A stretch of 64,000 bases of DNA from Melampsora larici-populina 98AG31 (lineage: Eukaryota; Basidiomycota; Pucciniomycetes; Pucciniales; Melampsoraceae): contig NW_006768778.1 of assembly GCF_000204055.1 (NCBI RefSeq), positions 1,588,638 through 1,652,637 on the forward strand. Direction: 5' to 3'. This document shows, one piece after another, positions 32,827 to 45,283 of this stretch. Positions within the stretch are counted from its first letter, which is position 1; each line of letters starts with the position of its first letter. The notes below the pieces were generated by a model. That model worked only from the letters and a program-made list of their open reading frames with translations, searched no databases and was not told the DNA's origin. Position numbers and translations under genes: made by a program.

Positions 32827-35493
32827 TCATTTATGAACAAAGATCCTATACAATTCCTTTTCTTTTTCTCGATTCACCATCGATTCAGCCTCAATCTCAA
32901 TCACATTCAATCCTTCCCAAATCTCAACCAAGAACCGATCATTCGGATCTCTCACAATCCTACCTGTCGTCGAACCTCTACATCTAAAGATCGTTTCTCC
33001 ATTTGACTTAGAAGCAGAAGACGATGATGATCCAACTGATACTCTAATCGCTTTCGTATTAGATGGTAAATGAATCGCATGTTGTCTTACATAATCATTC
33101 TTCATTTCGATTTCTAATGTAGTAGCTGGTATGGTGATCAATTTAAAAGAGTTGATCACTATCATCATAAGTGTTTCATAAGTTCATCAGTACAAGTTTC
33201 ATGTTTTTGATCTGATGTGAAAAACAAAACATCTTTCAACTTACATGAGCCATCCACTTCATTAGGAATTTTCACGTTCACTCTTCCTTGTGATTGTGGT
33301 AAAGGTGGATGTTGTTCAAAATGATTTCCCATCAATGCTGGTGAGATCTCATGTGCCAAGCGTGATAATGGTCGAGCAGGAAGTGATGGAGGAAGATGTC
33401 GACCCATGGATGGAATAGATGGTGGAATGATAGGCAAACTAGGCGGTCTAAGTGGACTAGGAACACGCGCAGGTGGAATGATCGATGGAGTAGGTTGACG
33501 AGATGGTGATCTAGATGCACTACGCAGCACTCGATCTACTGCTGGAGCCGGTGACGAAGCTCTGGGTGGAATAGAGGGGACTGGTACTGCTTTAGGAAGT
33601 GAGTTAGCGATTTGAGCTAATAATGTTGGTTGGTGTGCGATTGGTAGACCTTGAAGGTAAAACGAGTTAAAGTCAGGTCGAGATACTCGAACAAGGAAAA
33701 GCAGGTTAATTAATGACATACCATTGAGAATGGCGGGAGGTATCGCCACAGGAGCAGGTAAAGCAACCGGGTTTAAACGAGGAGAAACACGACCAGCTAA
33801 TACTGGAGGAGTCAGATTAGGTACTGCAAGCGGTTGACTAGGAATCGCAGATTGAGGAGCAGGTGTTGATTTTTCTTTTGCTACCGCAGCTTGCTGAGAT
33901 TGTCGCTCTTGAGTTTTCTTATAAGGTCCTCGTAAAACTGGTTCAGGAAATTCTGCAGGTGCATCACTGATCAATTCGGCAAACTTTTGCTGTTTTATCA
34001 ATCAGGTTTGAAAGTCTATCAGTAATCATTGATTAGAAGAGGTGTGAGATGATCGAGTTTTCACTAACCTCTAAGATTTTGGAGTCGTTCCATACTATCG
34101 ATCCATCTTCATTGAAATGTTGAGCGTTTTTAAAGATCAATTGCACATCTGCTTTGAAACTATCTAAATCTTTATATGCTCGCTTATCATTTTTGCCCTG
34201 TTTCCAAAAAAAACCATCAGTACATACGCATCATCGAGAATCTGAGTAAAGCGATCACTCATTTACCCTAACGTTCTCGAATGCGATAGGACTTGGGATC
34301 ACCGCATAGTACTCTTTCCAAACCGATTTATCAGGTAAAGTCTGAAACTCTTCCATCAATCGCCTGCCAGTCTGAGGGTCTCGAACCTCTTCGAGAGCTT
34401 TTAGACGAGCCTTGATGAACGCTTTCAGGGTGACATCTCTTCTAGATGATGTAGAGTTGGATGGCTTGGGTGAGTGGATAGAGTTAGACTTTGTGGCTGA
34501 TCTCAAGACTTCTTGAGGACTTGGTTTGACTGGAAGAGATTTGTTGTTGACAGGTGGTGTAGAGCCGACTGGAGGACCGTTAGAGATAGGTAAGTTGACA
34601 TTGGGAATAGATTTAGGATCAGATGGAACTGGAGGAGTCGAGTGTCGAGCAGTTGTTTTGATCTTCAATTTGATCTTCTTTTGCTTGGGTTCACTATCAG
34701 AATGTTGTGCTTCATCGTTAGATTGTGGTTGAGGTTCAGTGGAGGTCAATTGACGAAGTTCGCGTTTCAAAGTTTTCTATGCAAGTTGATTGAAATTAGA
34801 CTTGTTGAAATCAAAAATGATAAGATTTCAAAGATCTGATGAAACTTACAAGAAGAGTCCGAGCATCATCATAAATCATACTATCCTCTACATTATATTT
34901 TTTCGCGTTATTAAAGACCAGTCTCATATCGGCAATGAATTTTTCTTGAGTAGGATAAACGAATTGATCTAATTTTTGTTTGATTTGATTGAGAGAGAGT
35001 GGACGTTTGATCCATTGATAGTAATCAGGATATTCGGTCGCAGATGGTAAATCCATGAAAGCTGTCGATCTGAGTCTTCCACTGAGAGATGATAAGTTGA
35101 GAATGAGAATGAAGTTAAGATGAAGTTGAGATGAAAAGTTAGACTTACTCTTGATCAGTGGTGTTGACGAGTGTGTTCCAAAGGGTGAGAGCAGTAGAAT
35201 GAAATGAGAGATCGTCTTGAGTAGTTGATGCTGATACTGATGTGGGTGGTGGTGGAGGTGGTCTGAGTCGAAGAGTGAGCTGAAAAAGAATTCATGATTA
35301 GTCAACTTGAATGAATGCGGTGGTGAGATGTTGTTGATTTTGATTTGATTACCTTTTTTGAAGTAGTGGTAGTAGTGATATTAGTAGTGTTTGGTGTTGG
35401 TGAATGATTTCTTTTTAGATTAGGTTGAGTGATTCGAATTCTAGTGGGTGGTAAAGAAGAAGGTAAATTCTGTTGACTTGAATCGTTTCCCAT
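32827..35493 (-). CDS. RSC4: Tandem-bromodomain chromatin remodeller subunit, RSC4-like
   Basis: Nuclear subunit of an RSC-type SWI/SNF remodeller that reads acetylated histone tails. Eight exons join in phase to 715 residues: 35353-35493, 35149-35279, 34850-35081, 34267-34776, 34069-34197, 33722-33989, 33245-33649 and 32827-33158. Bromodomain 1 shows MDLPSATEYPDYYQWIKRPLSL and VFNNAKKYNVEDSMIYDDA (acetyl-lysine Asn region). Bromodomain 2 shows YYAVIPSPIAFENVR and LIFKNAQHFNEDGSIVWNDS. A basic Ser/Pro-rich linker separates them. A Pro-rich stretch and a folded C-terminal domain (VRQHAIHLPSNTKAIRVSV) follow, as in Rsc4. A Tc1-type element starts 200 bp upstream. Confidence 0.85.
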
Positions 35494-35692
35494 TTGATTG
35501 GAGAGTAGAGTAGATTACTATTTCTATTTTATATGTTTTGAATTTTAAGTGATGACTTAAATAATTGATGATTTGATTTGATTTGATATTTCTGTAGTGT
35601 TGTGTTGTGTTGTGTTGTGATGGTGGTTGTAGTTTGAAGTTCTTTTGTTCTTTTATTTCTTCTGGTGTGTTTTGAATTTTAAATTTCTTATA
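35494..35692 (-). promoter_or_regulatory. RSC4 upstream region truncated by the Tc1-type element
   Basis: 199 bp between the RSC4 start codon and the TIR of the next element, including the TA at 35691-35692. It contains a GTGTT microsatellite-like run (tgttgtgttgtgttgtgttg) near 35598. Any promoter elements further upstream have been displaced by the 4.66-kb insertion. Confidence 0.4.
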
Positions 35693-35904
35693 TTACTTTT
35701 GCTAAAAAGGAAGCCCGGGGTGAAAAAAATAAAAATAAAATGTAGCCCAGAATTTCACCGCAGTCACTGCAGTGGGCATATGTACAGCAGCAGACACGGT
35801 CAGAGATTTTGCAGGTGCAGCCCCGCCTCCAATCTCGACCAATTTGATTCAGCTCCTTCAAGAGAGCCTGCCAGCAACCATAAATTTTCATACTTGTCTT
35901 CTCA

Positions 35905-37125
35905 ATGGGGTTCCGTAAATATTCAGCTGATATCAAAGTGCTTGCTGTTCGCTGGAGTCTTCAAGGAATTCCAAGATCTTTAATCCGACAGCGACTCAGC
36001 AAGCGGATTTCTCGCCGATCCTTTGGCCGATGGATCGAGCTCTACAACCTAACTCGTGCAGTCATACGCGATCCCGACACCTACGAACGCCGTGGTCGGC
36101 GCCAGCACTTGAATGCCACGGATCGCAAATTCATGGAAGAATTGGTCCTCGACCAGCCAGCACTTTTCCTCGACGAGATTCAAGAAAAACTTTACAATGC
36201 ACATGGGAAGATGCCTTCCATAAGTACCGTTCATCTCGAACTTATGAGCCGTCTTATGATAAGCTTGAAGAAGGCCTGTGTCAGTAACGCTCGGAAATCC
36301 CTGATGCCAAAATTGACATGGATGCGCGATATGATGGGCTATCCATCCAACTTCTTAGTTTTTACAGGTCAGTCCAATTTCACTTTCTATCTCATATCTT
36401 CTGTATTGAAATCCTCTACCTGCTCACGAATTGCAGACGAGAGCGCAGTCTGTGGACGGGATCTACTACGAAAACGTCAGCGAAGCAAGATTGGAGTACG
36501 CACCACTCGCAAGGTTCCTAAGATGCATCAAGGACGGTATTCCCTCCTTCCAGCCATCACTTATGATGGCTTGCTGGCTCTTTCAGTTCTTGAGGGGCCG
36601 GTGAATCGGAAGCGATTCGAGAAATTTTTGAAATACAGCTTAGTATGTGGTTTTCCCTTTACTTCAATAGCCATTGTTCCAGACTGACCTCAATCCCATG
36701 TACAGCTTCCTCGCATGAATCGATTTCCAGCAGACAATAGTGTCTTAGTACTGGACAATGCCTCAATCCATCGTGGTGGATCGATTTCTGACCTCTGTCG
36801 TAAGAGAGGTATGTCTAATCTCATCATCTTTCCTCGGTCATGTTTTCATTTCCCTGACTCAAGCGGGACAAATTAAACTTTAGGAATTCTTCTTCGTTAC
36901 TTACCACCATACTGTCCTGAGTTGAATCCAATTGAACTCGGATTCAATGCCTTCAAATTTGACCTCCGAAGATCACAAGTATTGGCGACTAGGACTAACC
37001 CAATTGGACCAATACGAAGGGCTGCCCATAAGACCTTTGGACCCGAACTATTACCTAAGTTATACCACCATTGTGGTTATCGCACATTTGATGAAGTGCT
37101 CGATTGTAGAATGGAAGAAATATGA
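35905..37125 (+). CDS. Tc1/mariner-type DD34E transposase
   Basis: Cut-and-paste transposase of the IS630-Tc1-mariner superfamily. Exons 35905-36367, 36437-36642, 36706-36808 and 36884-37125 join in phase to 337 residues. The N terminus holds a helix-turn-helix region (YSADIKVLAVRWSLQGIPRS ... RRSFGRWIELY). Catalytic residues: Asp in VFTDESAV, Asp in VLVLDNASIHRGG, and Glu in LPPYCPELNPIE, with exactly 34 residues between the last two. No stop or frameshift is seen, so it appears intact. Confidence 0.92.
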
Positions 37126-38487
37126 TACTTTTCAGCCAATGAGGTATGAGACATTCGTTTGTAGCTTTCAAGTTGTTTAGCTCAGTGGATTGATTTCCTT
37201 TCAAATCATCTTTTTAGCTCATATGATTCATTTCCTTTCAAATCATCAAGATCGACCTTTTCATGGACCGAGTCTTTCTTTGGTGCGACTACACTTCAGG
37301 GAATCCTTGGATGAAGTTTTAAAGAAATGAATTTAAATCCAGATCAACTTTGGTTTAAAGAACACGTTTATGGCTCGAAGATCTTCTCGACAATAGTGAA
37401 TTCGAATCAATCGATCTCAAGTTTATTAATTTACTTTCATTTGTTGATTTCAACTTTCTTGACTTTCTTCTTGGCTTACAAGTCTTCAAGGAAATTGATC
37501 GCTTCACTTGGCTTTGGTTTTTCGATTTCATTTTCACTTTATCTTTTGATCGTTAACTTCGTTGGACTAGATGGGATCACAGGGATATATTCGGCTTATT
37601 GGAAACAATCTTTGGTGCGACTACACTTCAATATGAGTTACATACGTCAAATCGATCAGCTTCAGATCACATCTAAATCTCCCAATCAAATTGAATCGAT
37701 CCAAAGTCCTCAAATCCAATCCCATCAGTCCTGTACATTCAAATCATCATTCATTTCAAGAAACTATCGAACCAAATCAAAGTGATTCAATCGGTGGATC
37801 TAGTTTTGTCCTTAATTTACATACTAGTAGAACTATAGTAGAACTATGATTGTCTAGAGCACACTTTTGAATGAAATTTAAAAATAACAGTTTGCTCTTT
37901 TGGCTGAGCCCGATATACATAAGGCACAACTTAGGTGGATCTTTAGACATTCAAATGGGCTAAGAGCACCATCTGCTGATGAGAAAGTTGGAAGAAAGTT
38001 GTGATTAAGCTATTCAAATGGGCTAAAATCACCGTTATCCTTGTTTTGTTGAGTGTGATGTAAGAAAGATCAGATCGAGCTGAAAAATTGACTCGATCCT
38101 AGGGCAAAAGATACACATCATGTCCAATCAAGAGTCAAACTTGATGTCTTGAAATCATCCAGATCGAGCTTAATTTGAAGCTCGATCATTTGAGTCTAAT
38201 TGTCTTTGAGGGCACAGATAGAGCAGATCGAGCTGAAGATTCAGCTCGATCCTAAGACAATCAAAAGTCACTTGGTGGCGACTTCAGAGGGAGAGATCTC
38301 TGTCTCCAAATCACCATGACCAAGCTTTGTTTGAAGCTCAATCATGTAAACTGGTGTGAGGCAGGGTCAGAGGACCATGATTCTAACAAATGGTACGGTT
38401 ATATTACTTTTAAAACTGTAGTCTTAATATTACCCACTAATCACAACAATAGAGGGTCAAAATCTAATCAGTAATGTAAAGCCAGGA
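37126..38487. other. Interior of the Tc1-type element with short repeats and a membrane-like open frame
   Basis: A plus-strand frame at 37327-37785 (152 codons) has two hydrophobic stretches (LLIYFHLLISTFLTFFLAY and GFSISFSLYLLIVNFVG). It has no splice partners or recognisable family and could be a captured gene fragment. The phrase tttggtgcgactacacttca occurs at about 37278 and 37611, and tttcctttcaaatcatc twice near 37195-37250. Hairpins with GATCGAGCT/AGCTCGATC arms occur at about 38070-38340. Confidence 0.45.
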
Positions 38488-40200
38488 TTAAAACATTGAA
38501 GTGCGCCTTGCTTTCCGAGCGGTACTGCGTTCACAGGTCCTGTTACTTATATACTTCCGAGAATCTAAGTAGAGCATAGTGATTGAAGCCTTGGACAATC
38601 CATGTTGAGCTAGATCCGCTCGAGATAAATGTTCTTCTGTGATCATTCTATGGTCGGTGATTTCCGCTTCTTTTAAAATCTGGCGAATGTGGTCTTTTCT
38701 ATCATCTGGTAAAGTGCAGAACTGAAGGAATCCTTCGGTTCCATTTGCGGCGGCGGGATCATATGACAAAGGTGAAGATGACACATGAGGAAATGATTCG
38801 GGTGTATTCTTTCGTTTATGAGAAGCATGTGGAGTTGTAGGTGGCTCGACATCGCCAGCTAGTTGCTTTTGAGGTGATCGTACTGCTTCACCAATGGCTC
38901 CCGCGAGGCCAACAACAAGTTGAGTGATAGCGGCAGGGGTGAAACTATTGGATTCAGACTTTTCAGTTGATGAAGCGGGAGGTTTGTTTTCGACCTTCTT
39001 GCTGAGGTCATACTTGAAATGGGCGGGAGGGGTATCCATGCTAACCTCATCTTGGTTCTTGCAAATGATACACCCAAAAGTCAGCTTACATAGGTAATGA
39101 AGAGAGGCATTCAACTTACTCGTAGCCTAGCCCACTCTTCTGCTTTATCAAGCGTCAAAACAAAGTATTGAGTGGAATCGGTTGGATCTGTCACAATCGG
39201 ACACCTTTTGTGGTAGCGACCGTCCATCTTGTGGTGGTCAAGAAGGTCACTCGCAAACTTGTTCTCGCGATCGCCAGCCGTTTGTTCCGTATTGTCTGAT
39301 CCACCGTCAGACTTTGGGTTTGAGATCAAATAAAGACACATCAGTCTAGTTTGAGAAAAGGAGTGGTTAGTAGACCGATAATCTCACCTCTTCAGAGTCA
39401 AACAAATCCTTGTCGATTCCTTGTTTCACCTGAAGCTTGTGCTTGCGCTCAGCTGAAGCCACAATTAGCTCGGTGCGAGCAGCCTGAAGAAATTCAAAAA
39501 CAGATGAGACATAATGAGACCCCCTGGCTTGAGATAGGGCGGACTCACTTTTTCAGCTTGAGCTTTGACCTTGTTTGGATGAGGTGCAAAGTAGCTGATC
39601 CCAGCTTCCCGACCTGGAAACACAGCTTCGCCCTCTTCGACCCATTGTTGAACCTTCTCTGAACTTAAATGCTTTCGAGCCTTAAGAGTCTTTGGGAAAT
39701 CAGAATGTGATTTGATGTACCAAGTCCACACACCAGGGTTCTTCTTGCTATTTGATGAAAGCTTGATCAATTTTTCAAGGGACTGCTTGTTGTCCTTGGC
39801 AAATTCAGCGCATTTTTCTTTGAGTTCCTCCAAATCAAATTGCTTCGAATTCCAAGGGATTACACATTCAGAGCATGAGATCTGTGAAAATCCTGACTTA
39901 GCCGTCTTGCAAGGAACCCAAAATTCACACTCGAAGTAGAAGTGATATGCAGTGTTTTCTTCATTGTCTTGTTTATTGTTGATATTGGGCTGTGGGCTCT
40001 GTAAGATTTGGAATAGTCAAAGATGAGTATGTTGGATAATGGACATGATAGGTGGAAAAAAGCTTGAAAACATCACCTGAACAGTCACAGAGTCCGGGGA
40101 ATCAACATTGACACCTTCATTGGCCAGTGGATTGGATGGGGAGGAACAATCAAGAAAGATTGGGTTGACGTGCTGATCCTTTGATTTCATGATTGAGTTC
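38488..40200 (-). CDS. Passenger protein of the Tc1-type element, unknown function
   Basis: Multi-exon minus-strand gene inside the TIRs. Readable exons include MKSKDQHVNP...DSVTVQ (start near 40190), SPQPNINNKQ... running into a charged helical exon to about 39549, then AARTELIVASAERKHKL, SDGGSDNTEQ...KAEEWARLR, and a C-terminal exon (38488 to about 39062) with a Ser-rich linker. The C terminus (GFLQFCTLPDDRKDHIRQIL ... LSRADLAQHGLSKASI) has a helical SAM-domain-like pattern. A CEFWVPCK...CSEC patch near 39880 could bind zinc. I do not recognise the family. Exon ends are approximate, but introns have GT-AG signals and frames stay open. Confidence 0.55.
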
Positions 40201-40354
40201 TGAAAAAGAATGAGTGGTAAGGGGATTGGCAAATTTGGGATAGGCAATGCGGCTGCTCAAGCTCCAGGCCCACCGCAGTGACTGCGGTGAAATTCTGGGC
40301 TACATTTTATTTTTATTTTTTTCACCCCGGGCTTCCTTTTTAGCAAAAGTAATA

Positions 40355-40833
40355 ATAGGCTGCTGCTGATTTCTTCTTCACTTTGAACTTCAACACTGCT
40401 CTTTTTCTCTCGGTTGACAATTTTAGTACGGTCTGCTATTACACAGTCTATCGAGCGAGAAATTCAGTCTAAAACCTCGGGTCAATACTCAGGCTTTTAC
40501 CGGTCAAAACTACCTAATCTCACTTAGCTCTCTAAATCAACCCATACAAAGCTCTAAATTCAAACATCAATCAAACTGAAACGATGTGAAAAAGGATTTC
40601 ACCTTTCATTCAACCTCAGCTTTTGTTCAACTTACATCGTCATCATCTATCTTGAACATATTTATATTCAAATCAAACCAGAGCTCAAAAAGCGCTCAAC
40701 ATAGGTGGTCGTGATCAGCTCGATTTCATTCGAAACTGATGGTTTCTACGAGATAATTTACATTTGTTGGGTTTCATCATGAACCACTCAGATGTGTTCA
40801 AGAATTAGATGAGTTTTGGGTCAAAGATCCAAT
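40355..40833. other. Host DNA between two transposons
   Basis: About 480 bp between the Tc1-type element and Harbinger-2. The last 77 bp form an open frame that continues in phase across Harbinger-2. Upstream exons of that gene could lie here, but I could not place a start codon or acceptor. Confidence 0.4.
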
Positions 40834-40864
40834 TAGGGGATACAAAGTTGAAATCCGGCCAAAA

Positions 40865-40888
40865 ATCTGGCCACGTGGCCAGATTTCC
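40865..40888. repeat. 24-bp perfect palindrome in the left end of Harbinger-2
   Basis: AAATCTGGCCAC followed by its exact reverse complement. It is centred on CACGTG, just inside the TIR. The same palindrome recurs in the right end near 45449-45472, and a related ccgcgtggccagatttc copy lies at about 45395. Confidence 0.85.
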
Positions 40889-41036
40889 AGATTCCATTTT
40901 TTTCTGGCCACGACTTGAAATTTGGCAAAAAGAGAAATCAACAGGTCACTGGCCAGTTCTCACGTCACAATCAACTCAACTCAATCGACTCAATTAATCT
41001 CAATATTTACTCCTCTATAACACCACTTATTAAATT

Positions 41037-42867
41037 ATGACTAACTCCAATACCCTCTCATCAGATACCACCAACCCTTCTTCCGAAGGGGATGTCGAAG
41101 TTCTCTCTGGATCTCATTTGACACCAGGCACCCTACAACTCGATCCTTCCACCCTCAGTCAAGTGCTAACCGGAGCGATTCAACTTGCGCAATCAGGAAA
41201 TTCAGCAAACAAGACAACCAAGTCATCTCAGAAGATGCGCTCAAAAAAACCTCCACCAAAACCGCGTGCTAAACGAACACCTGCAAAAGCTTCTCCTACT
41301 CCTAAGTCAAAACCTAAAGCCAAACCTCGTAACTCAAAGTCAAATAAGTCCAAGAAGACCGACAAAAATCAACACGACGATGATAAGTTGACGTCTTCTG
41401 ACGAAAATGCTGATGAAAATCACAAGACTACTGTTCATTGGGATAATGATGATAATGGCGAGGGAAAATCTTTGATGTACTTACTTATCAATTGGCTCAC
41501 GGACGAAGACAACTTTACTAGATTCAAAACTAATAAAACAGAAAAGCGAGGTTCAGCTGAAGAGATCGAGGAGTACTTAATCAAGAATGGCATCTTATGG
41601 CGAGATGCAACTGCAATTAAAAAAAAGGGTACTTTCATACTTTAGATTTGATCCTTCCCGACTTCAAAGCTTGCTCAAGATATTTGAATTCGAATTCCAG
41701 ATCGGACGTCTAGAGGTCGCTTGGCGTCGTGCTAACGATGTACGTAACCAAACTGGTTCTGGAAGCTGGAACACGTGCAAAGAAAGGAAGGCGATTGAGG
41801 GCTTGGCAGATGATGATCCGAAATGGCTCAGTATGGAGAAGGTGGCTCTTGGTAAGCATCAATTTTCATGAGGCGATGAGTTTGTTTTTTTGAGTCTGAT
41901 CGCTCTCATATGTACAGCACCCATCTTGAAGAAGTGCAAGTATTATTTTGAGTTGGAGCCTGTTTTTGAGACACGACACGGTAATACGAGGCTTGCCGCG
42001 TCTCATAGTTTACTTGATGAGGGTGAAGAAAACTTCACTCAAAGCCAGCGTAATTCACGGGAGCATTCAGTGAACTCTAATTCGGCGTATCAAGAATATC
42101 ATAACAACGATGATCACTTGGAGCGTGACCCTTTCGATGACTCTCTAAACTCGAACTTAGCTCATAAAGATGATCATTTACCTCATGAAGATCTTCTTGA
42201 TGACTTAGATGATGATATTCCGCAAACGTTTAAAAACAATAATGACGATCTTGAGGAACTTATCAACTCAAATCCTATCACACCTTCTCGACCATCTCAA
42301 AGCCGATATCAACGTCCGATTTCATCCACCTCAATGAAACGAACATCTTCAAAAGCTTCTTTACCCCCAGCAAGTCAAGTGATCCCAAGCAAACGTGCCC
42401 CGAATCGAAAGTCAGGCTCGGCTGATTCGATTCAGGACCTCATTCAAAATAACCCATTAGATGCTCAATTGGATAGTATTCAAGCGCCTGTCTCACAGCA
42501 GGCAAGTCAAGCGTTAAGTCACTTGTCACGTTTAGCTGATAATGTGGCTATCACTATGTTACCCGACAAACCTACATTAAACGAGGACGACTCTAAGAAA
42601 AAGGCCAAAATCGAACTTGAAATGGCTGATGTTCAATTATCAAGCGAGAAGAAGAAACTTGAAGAACATGATTTCAACTTGTCATCGAAGAAAGAAAAGC
42701 ATTTGCTTGAAATGCAAAACTACAAAGCCGAGCTTGAACATCAACAAATTACTAGGAATGCTCAACTCATCAGCATGTTGATGAGGGAAAACAATTGGAC
42801 ACTTCAGGAAGCTATGATCGCGGCTCAAACTGCACAAGCGATGCAGCAATCGTCTTCAAGTAAATGA
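41037..42867 (+). CDS. Harbinger-2 accessory (partner) protein
   Basis: Element-encoded partner of the transposase. The first exon (41037 to about 41628) has a Lys/Pro-rich basic stretch (KKPPPKPRAKRTPAK), then LLINWLTDEDNFTRFKTN, a Trp-containing helix of the Myb/trihelix-like type. Then, from about 41701: IGRLEVAWRRANDVRNQTGS and PILKKCKYYFELEPVF. A long acidic and Ser-rich linker follows, then a C-terminal coiled coil (KKKAKIELEMADVQLSSEKK) ending TAQAMQQSSSSK. The junction near 41628/41701 is not cleanly in phase by my reading, so the intron choice is uncertain. The later donor GTAAGC and acceptor TGTACAG (about 41852-41918) fit. Confidence 0.65.
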
Positions 42868-43046
42868 TTAAAACGTGAGCTTTTCGCCTATTGGTCTCAA
42901 GAATTACTCAACACCGATCTGATTTATCTTTGGTTAATCTGAATTTTTCAATCGGGATAGGTTAAAGTAATTGGATAGTCTTATATTTTTGAAAAAAATC
43001 GAAAAAATTTCACCAATTGTTTGAATTATATAAAATCCTTAAAAAA

Positions 43047-43221
43047 GTATTGAAAAAAAAAGAAAATGTTTGAAATATACAAGATCTTAAAGATACTAAT
43101 TGATTACTCATCTATTAGAAGTAATTATATCAAATCCAAGTATTGAAAAAAAAAAGAAATGTTTGAAATATACAAGATCTTAAAGATACTAATCGATTAC
43201 TCATCTATTAGAAGTAATCAA
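43047..43221. repeat. Two-copy tandem duplication, 93-bp period
   Basis: gtattg + A-run + gaaa-tgtttgaaatatacaag starts at 43047 and again at 43140. Both copies continue atcttaaagatactaat-gattactcatctattagaag. They lie in the AT-rich spacer (42868-43598) between the two Harbinger-2 genes, where no other feature is seen. Confidence 0.85.
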
Positions 43222-43598
43222 TGCTCATCTATTATCAAAAAATATGAAAAAAAAGGCAAGATATTTGTATCTAGGTACTCGAAGTCTTTCACGAGATTGA
43301 AAATGAAATTTGTTGAAGTTTGATAATTGTCTTTTGTCAGAACAAAGTTGAAAATTAAAGAAACTTGTATATAATAATAAAAATGAAATCGTTTGATGTT
43401 TGTTATTTCAAAGTAGCTTAAGAAAGCAACTTATTACCTTTGAGAGAACAGACTTGCAGTTGCTCCGATGCCCTCTATGAACAGATAAAGGATTCCTTCT
43501 AGGAATAAATTTCATTATCATCATAAATCGTATCAATTCTAATTAACAAGTTGTGCTTAATTAGAATAGACATATGTAAGTAAGTAGCCTGATCACCA

Positions 43599-45283
43599 TT
43601 AATCTATCTCTCTTGAGGCTATGAATTCTGCAAACAGATGGTTCCTTCTTGACTCATCTCTACCTGATCTCATTAGCCATTCTTCCTCTTCAAAAGTAGG
43701 TGCATTCTCTGGTGTTTCCTGACGTCGAGCTTCGTTTCGAAGTCCGTCAGATACACTACCAAGCACACCTGACCACTCCTCTCGAATTGATATGAGGAGG
43801 TTATGCAAAACTAGGCATGCTCGAATCCATCGATTTGCTCGCACGGCCGATGCAGCATCACTGATGACCAATCGGAGTTCCTTCAGTGATTGAAAACGGC
43901 CTTTGAGCATCCCGTTGCAGTGTTCGATAATGACTCGCACAAAGCTGATCTCTTTATTGAATGCTTCTTCATCACGTCGCAGACTGTGACCTCGACACCG
44001 TTTAAGACATGGTATGATGATTTCTGAGACCGTGTATCCCGAATCGGCCAAAAGGTATTCTCCCGGCGAAAAGAATCGTTCTGGAGATTCAAAGAGCTTT
44101 ATTTAGAACAATGAAGGCAATTAATGAGTAGGTCAAAAACAAAGATAAGGTAAAAATGTGTTGAGATAAATGTGTATGTACTCACTTGCGAAGACCGGAA
44201 GACACGTTGGTCGTGTACACTACCACACCAACCCAATTCGTAATAAATCACTTGACGGTGTATATCACATACCAGCATGGTATTGAGTGCGTAAAACATC
44301 TTCCGTGTCCAATAATCCTCGGGTGTTTCACGTGGGGCTGTTGCAAGAGGAATAAGAGTTCCATCTACAAACCCCACGCAGTCTTTGAAGAAGGATTTGT
44401 TGCGGATTTCTTCTTTCAGAGCTGCTCGACGTTGTTTTGAAGGCCACCAAAGATATCTCGGTTCTAAATCAAGGACTGCAGTAATTAAGCGATTGGTCCA
44501 ATTATGAACGCTCCCTTCTGTGAAGAGAGTGTTAAAGATATTAGAATTCACTGATCAGTCAAGTTGTACATATACGGAAACTGTCTCACCAGAGCAATTG
44601 AACAATCGAGCGAGATGATAATGGTCTCCACCATTTCCCGAAGTGCCTAGATTAGTCAGCCCAACCAAAGTCTGCCACCACACGGGTGCTTGCTTCATCT
44701 GTGAGTTATTATGGAATATTGGATTGTCTTCGATCAAGTCAACAAGGTGATTGAAAGCCGACTTGGACATTTGTGCCTGTCATCAAAAATTCCGAATAAG
44801 TATGTGAATAAATTCGTGCATCATGATCCTACGTACTAGCTTTATGAAGCCATCGCCACCTTCCTCCAACACTTGCAAAAACCAAGCATTTCTTAACTCC
44901 TTACGACCTCGTGAGATGCGGGTGAGAACAAAGCGTTTCTGATTTAGAATTCTGAGGGCGGTGTCGAGAACTTCAAGCTCGGTGATTGCTCGTCTCCGGA
45001 GTTGATGTCCAAAGTGAAGAATTTTGTTGCTCTGATCAATAGCAGGTATTAACTTGATAAGACCAACTAGATACAAAAAACAAGCCTTCTTTTGATTCTC
45101 GTTGGTAACAGCAAGTTGTTGAATTTTTAAAGCTTGAATCATCCGGAAGAAAAACTGAAGCCCGGCAATATCGAGTTGAAAAGCTGCAAGTGAATCCAAA
45201 TTGTTCTGAGCATACACTTTTCTTGCATGTCGTGCTGTTTGAATAGATCTCTTGAGGGCTGATTTGCGAGTAAAACGAGGCAT
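43599..45283 (-). CDS. PIF/Harbinger DDE transposase (intact)
   Basis: Exons 44837-45283, 44590-44776, 44186-44517 and 43599-44096 join in phase to 487 residues. The N terminus is basic (MPRFTRKSALKRSIQTAR). A helical region SKSAFNHLVDLIEDNP and HYHLARLFNCSEGSVHNWTN (helix-turn-helix-like) precedes the catalytic domain. Catalytic residues: Asp in DCVGFVDGTLIPLA, Asp in LLADSGYTVSEIIIPC, Glu in VIIEHCNGMLKGRFQSLKEL. RACLVLHNLL is the usual C-terminal helix. No internal stop, unlike copy 1, so it may be the active source of its family. Confidence 0.93.

Larger units (their letters stand above)
35693..40352. mobile_element. Tc1/mariner-type DNA transposon with a passenger gene
   Basis: A 4,660-bp element with near-perfect inverted repeats of about 86 bp (35693-35778 and 40267-40352, one mismatch noted). 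They start TTACTTTTGCTAAAAAGG and are flanked by TA duplications (35691-35692 and 40353-40354). It contains a DD34E transposase on the plus strand and a second multi-exon gene on the minus strand. At over 4.6 kb it is far larger than the usual 1.3-2.4 kb Tc1/mariner size. Near-identical TIRs suggest recent mobility. Confidence 0.92.
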
